From positions 1-11,356 of the forward strand of contig JAUQYY010000151.1 in the NCBI GenBank assembly GCA_030587505.1: DNA of 11,356 bases, given 5' to 3'. Position 1 is the first letter of the stretch. Each line of letters starts with the position of its first letter. Positions 4,952 through 11,356 of this stretch are shown here, piece after piece. The DNA comes from Candidatus Sigynarchaeota archaeon (GTDB lineage Archaea; Asgardarchaeota; Jordarchaeia; Jordarchaeales; Jordarchaeaceae). The position numbers were made by a program, and so were the translations under genes. The notes below the pieces were generated by a model that was not told the DNA's origin, did no database searches, and was given only the letters and a program-made list of their open reading frames with translations.

Positions 4952-6001
4952 ATGAACCCGATACCCAGCTTTTTCCGGAGAATTCGAGAAGACCCGAAAT
5001 ACCTCGGATTAGTCGCCCTGACGGTTATACTCCTGGTATTCTACCTTGTGACCCGGTACGCGTTCAGCCTTCAATTCCTGTGGGTGCTGACCTACAATCA
5101 ATACGATGGGTCTTACTACCTGTTCTTCATAAACTATAATACTATTTTTGTAAGGGAATTCGCAGTGAAATTTCTACTATTCACCGTGGTGTTGGCTGCG
5201 TCGGCGCTCGTTTCCATCAAAATCTCCCGCTCACTAACGAAAACCTTGCCAAACCCCGTGGACGAAGAAAAAAGCACCCTACTAATCCAAAAATGGAAAA
5301 CCATAAAGAAAATCACATCAACCACACTAATCCTACAGTATCTAACCCTAATCGCCCTGATAGCTTTAGTCCTACTGGTATGGTACAACACGCTACAACA
5401 ATACACCACAACATTCCTAAGCCTCGCAAGATACAGCCTGATAGTAATCTCCTCCCTAGGAATCCTCTACCTACTGTACCCAACTCCTGACGACGAGAAA
5501 ACCCTAACCCAAGCCTGCCTAAACATAATAAACGGAATCAGGGAGGGATACCCAAAAGAACACATCAAAAAAATTGAACTGGCACACTCCATACTGTACA
5601 TTCTACTAAACCATACACTCTCCAAAAGTATGGAAGAGCTAGAGGAGTTCAACCTCGAACCCCCACTAACAACCCTCTACCTCGCGCTCCTACAAAACGA
5701 GAAAGAAACCATAACCAAAGCAAAAACCATCATCACCAACCTCCTAAAAGCGGTGGCTCAGCAGAAACCCCAAGACATCCTAAAACACCTAACCGAAGTC
5801 GACAAAAAGCTGGCAGACGTCCAAGAACTTGCTAAAACAATGGAAATCACAGTTAATTATCCCAGCCTGACACTCTACCCACTCAACAAGTCCGAAAAAA
5901 CAACCCGCCTAAAAGCCATAATCCCCTTAATAGCCGAAATAATGCTGGCAGTCATCCTCTTCCTAGAGAAATGGTTATACTACACAACCTTTACAATGTA
6001 G
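4952..6001 (+). CDS. Five-helix membrane protein of unknown function
   Basis: A 349-residue protein with predicted membrane helices at about 18-36, 70-90, 123-145, 158-176 and 322-341. Between the fourth and fifth lies a charged, helical soluble region of about 140 residues (for example HIKKIELAHSILYILLNHTL and DILKHLTEVDKKLADVQELA), probably cytosolic by the positive-inside rule because the loop at 108-121 is Lys-rich on the same side. I see no transporter signature, signal-peptide cleavage site or catalytic motif. The gene has its own promoter and no partner on the same strand. Its codon use is A-rich (many AAA, ATA, CTA, ACA), visibly unlike the osmolyte genes to the right, which may point to separate origin. 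A lineage-specific membrane protein is the safest label. Confidence 0.78.
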   Translation: MNPIPSFFRRIREDPKYLGLVALTVILLVFYLVTRYAFSLQFLWVLTYNQYDGSYYLFFINYNTIFVREFAVKFLLFTVVLAASALVSIKISRSLTKTLPNPVDEEKSTLLIQKWKTIKKITSTTLILQYLTLIALIALVLLVWYNTLQQYTTTFLSLARYSLIVISSLGILYLLYPTPDDEKTLTQACLNIINGIREGYPKEHIKKIELAHSILYILLNHTLSKSMEELEEFNLEPPLTTLYLALLQNEKETITKAKTIITNLLKAVAQQKPQDILKHLTEVDKKLADVQELAKTMEITVNYPSLTLYPLNKSEKTTRLKAIIPLIAEIMLAVILFLEKWLYYTTFTM

Positions 6002-6358
6002 AAAAAACTCTTCCAGAGTGCGCAATCAGTATGTCTTTTGGGTATGATGTAGTAGGTATGTATTTTATCTTTTTTTTGGGTTTGTTGGTGGTTTGTCTAT
6101 CTCCTTTTTTAAGCCTTGATTCCCGGAGAGAAGCCCTCATAAATCCCCCTTCACAACCGCTAAAACACATACACCCCCTCAAAAAACATACATATTACAT
6201 CGTGCCAAATTCAATCCCTCTCAAACCCTTACTCGCCGGAGCAACCACCTCCTCAAACCGATTCAAAAAATGAAAGGCCAAAAGCCGAATCCTACGGTTT
6301 TCACAGATACGACCCGCTGAGTGGGAAAGAACGCAGAGCCTGTCGCGCCTTAGAAGTG
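6002..6358. other. Intergenic stretch between convergent genes
   Basis: Apart from the T-run at 6070-6077, I see no gene I can support. A plus-strand frame reading GFHRYDPLSGKERRACRALE (about 6288-6347) and closing at 6398-6400 looks protein-like, but it overlaps the transporter's 3' end, has no start or ribosome site, and matches nothing I know. Confidence 0.3.
6070..6077 (+). terminator. Poly-T terminator after the membrane protein gene
   Basis: A run of eight T on the plus strand, about 70 bases beyond the stop codon at 6001, with T-rich flanks. Archaeal termination commonly needs only such a run. Confidence 0.4.
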
Positions 6359-7990
6359 CTATTGTTTTGGGTTTCTCGTTGGGGGCTTCTCTCTGCGTGA
6401 GTTAATGTATCTGCGCACTCGGTGGACTGGTGCGTAGAGGAGTTTTGTGGAGGAGCGGATGCATCCTCCGATGACTGTTATTTTTCCAGCGTCTTTCTTC
6501 ACCAGTCCTACGAACTCGTGGACAACCATGCTTGCGGAGGCTTCTCCGTCCTCCCTGACGTGCCCGAGTGCCACCAGGGCAACCATGCCCACGATGGCGG
6601 ACATGACAAACTGAAAGTCCAGGCCTTCGAGGCTTACTATGGGCACCTTGTAGGGTACCCCGAACTCTGACAGCTCAAGGGAGAGGGACCACTCTCTTTG
6701 GACGAAAACGTCTGCGAAGAGTCCACCCAGAACGGATGCTACGCCGGAGGCTATGGAGGTTATCACGGCCAGGACCGATAGGTAGGGGGCTGCGGGCTTG
6801 GGGTAGGAGAGTTTGGCGGCGATGTTCAGTGTTGTGAGTTCTGTGCCCGCGTTTGAGAGCCCGAGGAGGACGCCGAGAGCGAATAGCAGCGGTATGCTGA
6901 GGGTGTGTTTTTCAGGGAGTGTTGTGAAGGTCCAGGAGAACATAGAAGCTACGAATACGGCTGCGCTTACGGAGAGTATGGGCTTGTTGCCGAACCTGTC
7001 GGTCAGTTTTCCGAAGGGCCCCATGAAGTAGATGCTTGAAAGGCGGGTCGTGATGGTGAAGAGCATGACGTAGAGTATGTTGAGTTCAAGGACCGAGAGC
7101 ATGTAGACTGTGAAGAACGGCGTGGCGAGGCTGGTTGCGAAGCTCCAGAAACCGAGAGAGGCGATGAGTTTCCTGAAGTTTTTGTCCCTGAACGGCATCT
7201 TCAGCAGGCCGAGGGAGGAGTGCCGCTCCATCTCTGGCTCGGGGATGCTCTTAATGAAAAACAGGCTCACGAGTCCAAGACCCACGGCTGAGGCGAAGAT
7301 AACAGAGTAAGACTTGAGAGTGTCTAGTGAACCTCCGCTGAAATTGTCTAGGAGGATTCCTCCGAGGACGCCTAGTATGGAGCTGGGTAGGTAGCTCAGT
7401 TTGAAGCGCTTGGCGTAGAACACTCCCCTGCTCTCCATGGGGATGAGGTCCCTCATCCAGGAGTTCCAGCTGCAGGAGGAAACGTTTCCGAGTATAGAGC
7501 TGGCTGAGAAGAGCGCGCCCACGAGTGTGAGGTTCTGGGGTGAGAGGAAGGGTACAATGGCTATGAAGAGCCATAGCAGTCTGCTCGCAAACGTGGACGT
7601 GAGGGTTATGAACTTCCTCTTACCCGTCCTTTCAACCAGGTACACTGTTGGAACCTGGGCTAACCTGCTCAGAAAAGAGACGGCGGTTATTAGGCCAATG
7701 TAGGCGTTGTTAGCTCCCATACTAAGAACGAAGGCGATGAGGAAGGGCCCCCCGGTCAGTGAGAAGAAAGACTGGGAGAAGACACCGTCATATATTACCG
7801 CGTTCAGATCCTTCTTGGGATACTTTCCCTGTGACTCTGTCATTTTTGCTATGGTCTTCCGACAATTATCCTTTAGTTGTAGGGGGGAATGCTTAGCTTC
7901 GGTGTTTATTAACTTTCTCGTATAAGCAATCGACAATCCCAACCCGGTTTTGTCAGGATAGGTTTTTCGAGGATGTCTGCGTGTTGTCAT
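6359..7990 (-). CDS. Major facilitator superfamily transporter, substrate unknown
   Basis: The core from residue 60 on has about twelve membrane helices in two halves. Motif-A-like loops are VERTGKRKF between helices 2 and 3 and GKLTDRFGNKP in the second half, and SWNSWMRDLIPMESRGVFYA is typical of a prokaryotic MFS group of unknown substrate. Proton- or ion-coupled transport is the family role. Start choice is open: ATG 7990 lies about 30 bases below a TATA block and would be leaderless but adds a 49-residue basic stretch, while ATG 7843 (MTESQGKYPKKDL) gives a normal N-terminus but has no good Shine-Dalgarno. The tail after the last helix (about 70 residues, with VVHEFVGLVKKDAGKITVIG and a very basic end) is long for the family. 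The gene diverges from the decayed AbrB-VapC pair. Confidence 0.85.
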   Translation of the reverse strand: MTTRRHPRKTYPDKTGLGLSIAYTRKLINTEAKHSPLQLKDNCRKTIAKMTESQGKYPKKDLNAVIYDGVFSQSFFSLTGGPFLIAFVLSMGANNAYIGLITAVSFLSRLAQVPTVYLVERTGKRKFITLTSTFASRLLWLFIAIVPFLSPQNLTLVGALFSASSILGNVSSCSWNSWMRDLIPMESRGVFYAKRFKLSYLPSSILGVLGGILLDNFSGGSLDTLKSYSVIFASAVGLGLVSLFFIKSIPEPEMERHSSLGLLKMPFRDKNFRKLIASLGFWSFATSLATPFFTVYMLSVLELNILYVMLFTITTRLSSIYFMGPFGKLTDRFGNKPILSVSAAVFVASMFSWTFTTLPEKHTLSIPLLFALGVLLGLSNAGTELTTLNIAAKLSYPKPAAPYLSVLAVITSIASGVASVLGGLFADVFVQREWSLSLELSEFGVPYKVPIVSLEGLDFQFVMSAIVGMVALVALGHVREDGEASASMVVHEFVGLVKKDAGKITVIGGCIRSSTKLLYAPVHRVRRYINSRREKPPTRNPKQ

Positions 7991-8014
7991 AACAATTTTA
8001 AGTACTTAGAAATG

Positions 8015-8027
8015 TTTTTTATATTAA
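8015..8027. promoter_or_regulatory. Shared divergent TATA block
   Basis: TTTTTTATATTAA on the plus strand reads TTAATATAAAAAA on the minus strand. It is 25-38 bases from ATG 7990 of the transporter and about 50 bases from the TTG 8074 of the antitoxin remnant, so it could serve both directions. Confidence 0.5.
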
Positions 8028-8073
8028 TCATCGGTATTCCTACTAGAAATCAAAATTTTTAGGAGGAATATGT

Positions 8074-8299
8074 TTGACTGGGGTAAAGGTCACTAGAAAC
8101 TATCAGATCACTATTCCCGAGCATTCGCAGGGAGCTCGGAATAAAGGAGGGAGACTACGTATCAATCGAGGTCTCGGGTGAGGGTGAAGCTGTCCTGAAG
8201 AGAGTCATTCCCATCGAGGAACTCGCGGGTGCCTGGGATGAGGAGATGAACAGCGTAATGAAGGAGGTACGTCAGGCTTGGAGAAGGTGGAAGCTCTAA
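8074..8299 (+). pseudogene. AbrB/MazE-type antitoxin (VapB), one frameshift
   Basis: AGGAGG at 8061-8066 precedes TTG 8074, which opens TGVKVTRNYQITIPE, the first strands of an AbrB swapped-hairpin DNA-binding domain. The frame is then wrong: the expected continuation IRRELGIKEGDYVSIEV is in another frame from about 8120 and runs to WDEEMNSVMKEVRQAWRRWK with TAA at 8297-8299. A net loss of two bases (or gain of one) between E and I explains it. AbrB-type VapB proteins bind their own promoter and the VapC toxin through the C-terminal helix seen here. The retained ribosome site and TATA block show that the break is recent or is an error in the sequence. The vapC remnant overlaps its end. Confidence 0.85.
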
Positions 8300-8690
8300 A
8301 AAGCGTATGCGTCGACACCGATGTCATAATAGACTACCTCAGGGGGAGAGAGCCCGGGAAGTCAGCTTTCGAAAACTGGAGAAAAAAGTCCGGGTCTGTA
8401 TAACCAGCATAACAGGATTCGAACTCCTCCTGGGCGCAAACCTCTCCTCAGAGCGGGAAAAAGAACACTAGAAGTCGAAAGCCTACTCCACCAGCACGAG
8501 ATCCTAGCCTTTACCCTCGACGCCGCGAGGAAAGCAGCCGAAAAAGGGTACAACTGAAGGAGAAAGGAACCCCAATCGAAATCCGAAACCTCCTCAACGC
8601 CTCCGTATGCCTGAACAGCAAGATACCAATCCTCACAATAAATAAAGCACACTACGAAAAATCGAAGACCCAACAGCGTTAACACCATAA
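8278..8690 (+). pseudogene. VapC PIN-domain toxin with multiple frameshifts
   Basis: From TTG 8278 (or GTG 8287), inside the antitoxin's 3' end, the frame reads VCVDTDVIIDYLRGREPG, the PIN start with its first catalytic Asp, and stops after KKSGSV. The protein continues in a second frame as VCITSITGFELLLGANLSSE, with the conserved Glu, then shifts again to LLHQHEILAFTLDAARKAAE, then to KGTPIEIRNLLNASVCLNSK and KIPILTINKAHYEK, with a last shift to IEDPTALTP and TAA at 8688-8690. Pieces fit end to end as a full PIN toxin of about 135 residues, which cleaves RNA in intact VapBC systems. At least four frame breaks mean it is dead. The T-I-N motif where VapC proteins usually have an Asp (T.D) also suggests loss of a catalytic residue. 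Confidence 0.85.
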
Positions 8691-8726
8691 TCGCACACCG
8701 CCCGCAGACACCATGAGGAGGCGAAC

Positions 8727-8822
8727 ATGAAGAGGAGTTGTTTACTATCCAAAAAAGATGAGGAAGGACTGCCCGATGTTTTCGAGCATGGGCGCGTAGC
8801 GAAATGGTGCCTTCTGTTCTGA
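8727..8822 (+). CDS. Possible 31-residue small protein
   Basis: An ATG at 8727 is preceded by GAGGAGGCG (8714-8722), a strong Shine-Dalgarno at good spacing. The product begins MKRSCLLSKKDEEGLPDVFE and ends GRVAKWCLLF, with TGA at 8820-8822, just short of the convergent transferase gene's stop. It is too short to assign. The good ribosome site is the only argument for it; it could be the leftover start of a longer gene. Confidence 0.3.
   Translation: MKRSCLLSKKDEEGLPDVFEHGRVAKWCLLF
8751..8756 (-). terminator. Possible poly-T terminator of the inositol phosphate operon
   Basis: Six T on the minus strand, about 70 bases beyond the stop of the last gene in the operon. There is no stem. Confidence 0.3.
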
Positions 8823-8825
8823 GCC

Positions 8826-9512
8826 TCAAACCAGTCGACCTTCGTGCTCCAGCTCAAGGTTTACAGTCGGAGGAGTGTAGGGGTCTAGGTTTCTTGTTTT
8901 TCTGTAGATTTCGATTGTCCTCATGAGAACGGTTAGGGAGGTTATGGCGGTTATTGTGAGCAGGGTGTAGAGCACGGCCGCCGGGTATACTATGCTGAGG
9001 AGGGAGCCGACCATCACTGTGAAGAGCCTTACGTCCCTGTTTGCAAGGTACTGGGCTATCTTTCCCTCGAAGAGTGTTTTGCTTATGTCGTTGGCTTTTG
9101 AGCGGGTGTAGCTGACTAGGAGTGAGCCGGCTAGGGCGAGCACGCCGAAGAGTATGGCGTACTGCCCGCCTCCGTTGGTGTAGGCGAACCATGTCATGCC
9201 AAGGAAGATCGCCGCGTCCGCGTACCTGTCGAGTATGGAGTCTAGGTAGCCGCCGAAGGCGGTTATCCTGCCAGTGAGCTTTGCGAGGTCGCCGTCGACC
9301 CCGTCGGTTATCGAGGCGAGCTGGGCGAGGAGTCCTCCGAGCCAGCCGAACCCTAGGGCGAACACTAGGCCAGAGGCTAACCCCACAAGGGTGCTGAGGA
9401 TGGTTACCATGTTGGGTGTGATTCGCGGATGCTTCGCGAGAGCCCTCGCCATTGGCCTTGAGAATCTCCTGTTGATGTACTGGGAGATTACTCCGTCCCA
9501 CTTTTCAGGCAT
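8826..9512 (-). CDS. CDP-inositol:inositol-1-phosphate transferase (DIPP synthase)
   Basis: A CDP-alcohol phosphotransferase of 228 residues from ATG 9512. The family signature is D70-xx-D73-G74-xx-A77 ... G87-xxx-D91-xxx-D95 (TDGVDGDLAK, FGGYLDSILDRYAD), with Lys78 where most members have Arg. About six membrane helices follow a cytosolic start INRRFSRPMARALAKHPRIT. The close match of INRR.S, GGYLDSILDR, VSYTRSKA and the following FEGK to the C-terminal half of the bifunctional Archaeoglobus IPCT/DIPPS, as I remember it, supports DIPP synthase, which joins CDP-inositol and inositol-1-phosphate at the membrane. Archaetidylinositol-phosphate synthase is the closest alternative, but the adjacent cytidylyltransferase argues against it. 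Its ATG overlaps the previous gene's stop (ATGCCTGA), with GGTG just upstream; GTG 9521 is another possible start. Confidence 0.88.
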   Translation of the reverse strand: MPEKWDGVISQYINRRFSRPMARALAKHPRITPNMVTILSTLVGLASGLVFALGFGWLGGLLAQLASITDGVDGDLAKLTGRITAFGGYLDSILDRYADAAIFLGMTWFAYTNGGGQYAILFGVLALAGSLLVSYTRSKANDISKTLFEGKIAQYLANRDVRLFTVMVGSLLSIVYPAAVLYTLLTITAITSLTVLMRTIEIYRKTRNLDPYTPPTVNLELEHEGRLV

Positions 9513-10236
9513 TGGGGGCACCGAGAATCAGTTTTGCGTGGTTGAGGTCTTCAGGGGTGTCGATGTCCATCCAGAACCTTCCGGAGACGTCCACTCCTTT
9601 GATTGGGTAGCCGTAGTCTCTTATGAGGCGCCTTATGGCGTCGGTTAGGGTCACCCGGTACCTGCTCCTTGAGAGGCTCTTCAGAGCGTCGAATATCACC
9701 GATTCGCACCTAAATATCCCTGTGTCCACGTAGTTCCAGGAGGGTATCTCCTTCCCTATGTCCAGAATGTAGTTGTCCTGGTCGAGCAGAACCTTAGTGG
9801 CCTCATCGGGGTCAGGGAGATACGTGAGCTCCGAGTCCACACACAGGGAAAAATCTTCCTCGCAGACGATCCTCCCCAGGATCTCTCCGTCGAAGAGGTG
9901 ATCGGACATAAGGAGGATGAAGGGGTCGGAGCCGACGCGTTTCTTGGCTGCTAGCACCGACAGCCCGTTACCCCTGTCATAGTTCAGATTGTGGACGTAT
10001 TTTACTCGGAGACCGTAGGCTCTCCCGTCTCCCACGAAGAACTTGACGGTCTCTCCCATGTACCCGGTGACCATGACTACGTCGCGTAGCCCCCACTCCT
10101 TTAGTGAGAGTAGGATGTGTGAGATGAGCGGCTTTCCGGCAACGGGTATGAGGGTCTTGTGCGTTTTCGATGTGAGAGGCCTCAGCCTTTTGCCGGGTCC
10201 AGCCGCAATTATCACTGCTTTACGGATTTCCGTCAT
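9505..10236 (-). CDS. CTP:inositol-1-phosphate cytidylyltransferase (IPCT)
   Basis: A 243-residue sugar-nucleotidyltransferase fold from ATG 10236. Residues 9-22 read IIAAGPGKRLRPLT, the nucleotide-binding loop, followed by K27 and IPVAGKPLI. S-D112-H113 in LLMSDHLFDG, DIGKEI (159-164), YVDTGIF (169-175) and FWMDIDTPED (221-230) match the Archaeoglobus IPCT domain closely (GDH, DIGKDL, VDTGFF, WMDVDT, from memory). It would make CDP-inositol from CTP and inositol-1-phosphate for the next gene. In Archaeoglobus the two activities are one fused protein; here they are separate genes overlapping by 8 bases. Minus-strand GGGGAT (10242-10247) is a plausible ribosome site for the ATG; TTG 10242 is an alternative start. 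Other NDP-sugar transferases share the first motif, but the context settles the role. Confidence 0.88.
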   Translation of the reverse strand: MTEIRKAVIIAAGPGKRLRPLTSKTHKTLIPVAGKPLISHILLSLKEWGLRDVVMVTGYMGETVKFFVGDGRAYGLRVKYVHNLNYDRGNGLSVLAAKKRVGSDPFILLMSDHLFDGEILGRIVCEEDFSLCVDSELTYLPDPDEATKVLLDQDNYILDIGKEIPSWNYVDTGIFRCESVIFDALKSLSRSRYRVTLTDAIRRLIRDYGYPIKGVDVSGRFWMDIDTPEDLNHAKLILGAPNA

Positions 10237-10242
10237 CCACAA

Positions 10243-10322
10243 TCCCCTTCATCCAAAATTTTGCAAACCTTAACCTCATTTAACTTAAATTAAGAGTGGC
10301 TTAAAAAGTGGGGGTTGAGAGC
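10243..10322 (-). promoter_or_regulatory. Internal AT-rich promoter candidate before IPCT
   Basis: The 80-base gap between the synthase and IPCT holds CTTAATTTAAGTT on the minus strand (10282-10294), a TATA-like block that is itself nearly palindromic. It lies about 50 bases before ATG 10236, giving a leader of roughly 20 bases with the ribosome site. A second candidate, TTTTTAAG, is at about 10301-10308. IPCT and the transferase could therefore be expressed separately from the synthase. Confidence 0.4.
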
Positions 10323-11356
10323 CTAGTTGTCTCTCTTGCCCCTTATGAACTCCTCCACTAGTTCTCTGGCCACGCTGTCTGGGAACTGCTGCGGTGGGTG
10401 TTTGAACGCGTAGGACGATATGCTGATGAGTGGCCCGCTAATGTTCCTGTCGAGCGCTAGTTTCACAGCTCTGACAACGTCTATGACCATTCCTGCGCTG
10501 TTGGGTGAGTCCTCAACGGACAGTTTCAGGTCGATTGTCACAGGCTGATTTCCGAACTTGTGTCCCCTTATGAGGATGTAGCAGATCTTCTTGTCCTCGA
10601 GGAACGGCACGTAGTCGCTGGGACCGATTCTCACCGGGACGTTGTAAGGCACGAGTGAAGTAACGGCCTCCGTTTTGCTGATTCTCTTTGTTTTGAGCCT
10701 CGCCTCCTCGGTCATGTTTTCGAAGTCGGTGTTTCCTCCGATGTTAAGCTGGTAGGTTTCGTCGATCTTCACTCCGCGGTCCAGTAAGAGTTTCGTGAGC
10801 ACCCTGTGGCAGATGGTCGCCCCTATCTGGCTCTTGATGTCGTCGCCCGCTACTGGTAGCCCCGCGTCCTCAAACTTGCTTGACCATACCGGGTCGGAGG
10901 CGATGAACTCGGGGATGCAGTTCGCTAAGGCGACACCTGCGTCTAGGCAGCTCTGCGCGTAGAATCGTGTGGCTTCCGCGCTTCCGACCGGGAGGAAGTT
11001 GACCAGCACATCGGTCTTTGTCTCCTTTAGGACTTCGACGACGTCGGCTGGCTTTACGTCGTTGTCGTAGCAGTAGAAGGATTCGCGCATGTGGGGTGCG
11101 ACTCCGTCCAGGATTGGGCCGGGTAGCACCTCGACGTCGAGTTTTGGTACGTCTGCGAATCTGGCGCAGCAGTTTGGTGGAGCGAATATGGCTTCTGACA
11201 GGTCTTTGAATATTTTCTTTCTGTTTACTTCGAATCCGACGGTGAATTCTATGTCGCTCATGTGGTATCCGCCGAAGTTCACGTGCATGAGTCCGGGGAT
11301 CTGTTCATCGTCGTCGGCGTTCCTGTAGTAGTGAACGCCCTGAACCAACGCTGAAG
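10323..11356 (-). CDS. Myo-inositol-1-phosphate synthase, archaeal type, N-terminus beyond window
   Basis: The frame is open to the window edge (343 residues seen) and begins SALVQGVHYYRNADDDEQIP, which continues the NAD-binding GxGNxxSALVQG loop; I estimate about 14 residues lie outside. Next come HVNFGGYHMSDIEFTVGFEV and the substrate-binding run DVLVNFLPVGSAEATRFYAQ, then VAGDDIKSQIGATICHRVL, GGNTDFENM, and GHKFGNQPVTIDLKLSVEDS with SAGMVIDVVRA, all strong matches to the inositol-3-phosphate synthase family (COG1260). It converts glucose-6-phosphate to L-myo-inositol-1-phosphate with NAD+, feeding both IPCT and the transferase and also inositol phospholipids. It ends GKRDN with TAG at 10323-10325, 80 bases before the next gene. 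Its place at the head of the cluster suggests the osmolyte is its main product. Confidence 0.94.
   Translation of the reverse strand, partial: SALVQGVHYYRNADDDEQIPGLMHVNFGGYHMSDIEFTVGFEVNRKKIFKDLSEAIFAPPNCCARFADVPKLDVEVLPGPILDGVAPHMRESFYCYDNDVKPADVVEVLKETKTDVLVNFLPVGSAEATRFYAQSCLDAGVALANCIPEFIASDPVWSSKFEDAGLPVAGDDIKSQIGATICHRVLTKLLLDRGVKIDETYQLNIGGNTDFENMTEEARLKTKRISKTEAVTSLVPYNVPVRIGPSDYVPFLEDKKICYILIRGHKFGNQPVTIDLKLSVEDSPNSAGMVIDVVRAVKLALDRNISGPLISISSYAFKHPPQQFPDSVARELVEEFIRGKRDN

Noticed and set aside
6288..6400. Plus-strand frame with GFHRYDPLSGKERRACRALE
   Set aside because: It has no start codon or ribosome site, overlaps the 3' end of the transporter gene, and I recognise no family.
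7437..7925. Plus-strand frames within the transporter gene
   Set aside because: They are antisense to well-formed membrane helices and have no ribosome sites or motifs.
8362..8829. 155-codon minus-strand frame across the vapC remnant
   Set aside because: The plus strand carries clear PIN segments in several frames here; the antisense product is low-complexity and unlike any family.
8854..9501. 215-codon minus-strand frame within the transferase gene
   Set aside because: It is a shifted frame of the CDP-alcohol phosphotransferase, and its product is Arg/Pro/His-rich as such shadows are in GC-rich genes.

Overview
The window looks like chromosome of a hyperthermophilic archaeon. The support is a gene set for di-myo-inositol phosphate, a heat-associated compatible solute of hyperthermophiles. 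Other archaeal signs are TATA-type promoters close to start codons, the SD form GGTGAT, AbrB/VapC and HEPN/MNT toxin-antitoxin modules, and an IS200/IS605-type tnpB element. I cannot name the genus from this sequence.

Layout. Bases 1-1680 (+ strand mostly) are toxin-antitoxin debris: a frameshifted HEPN gene cut by the window edge, a possible PIN scrap, a chimeric ORF joining a VapB-like N-terminus to the C-terminus of an MNT nucleotidyltransferase, a HEPN gene with at least three frame breaks, and a small ORF broken by a 16-bp tandem duplication. Bases ~1685-2930 hold a tnpB-only IS element (minus strand) with a hairpin at each end; its tnpB looks intact. It lies against the 3' end of an mntA antitoxin gene that follows hepT (3761-2870, minus), a pair with all catalytic motifs present. 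Bases 3780-4290 hold a gene fragment and a ~160-nt block of four hairpins that looks like a non-autonomous IS200/IS605-type relic. Next come a TIGR04076-like small protein (4344-4643), a doubtful short coding region, and a five-helix membrane protein of unknown function (4952-6001).

The right part has a minus-strand major facilitator transporter (7990-6359) diverging from a decayed AbrB-VapC pair (8074-8690). Last is a minus-strand cluster in pathway order: inositol-1-phosphate synthase (cut by the window edge), inositol-1-phosphate cytidylyltransferase, and the membrane CDP-inositol:inositol-1-phosphate transferase. Together these turn glucose-6-phosphate into phosphorylated di-myo-inositol phosphate; the final phosphatase is not in the window.

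The contrast is clear: the osmolyte cluster, the transporter, hepT-mntA and tnpB have clean reading frames, while at least four toxin-antitoxin-type genes are broken by frameshifts. The most interesting points are the VapB::MNT chimera, the element-supplied C-terminus of MntA, and the orphan hairpin block. I found no tRNA, rRNA or CRISPR array.
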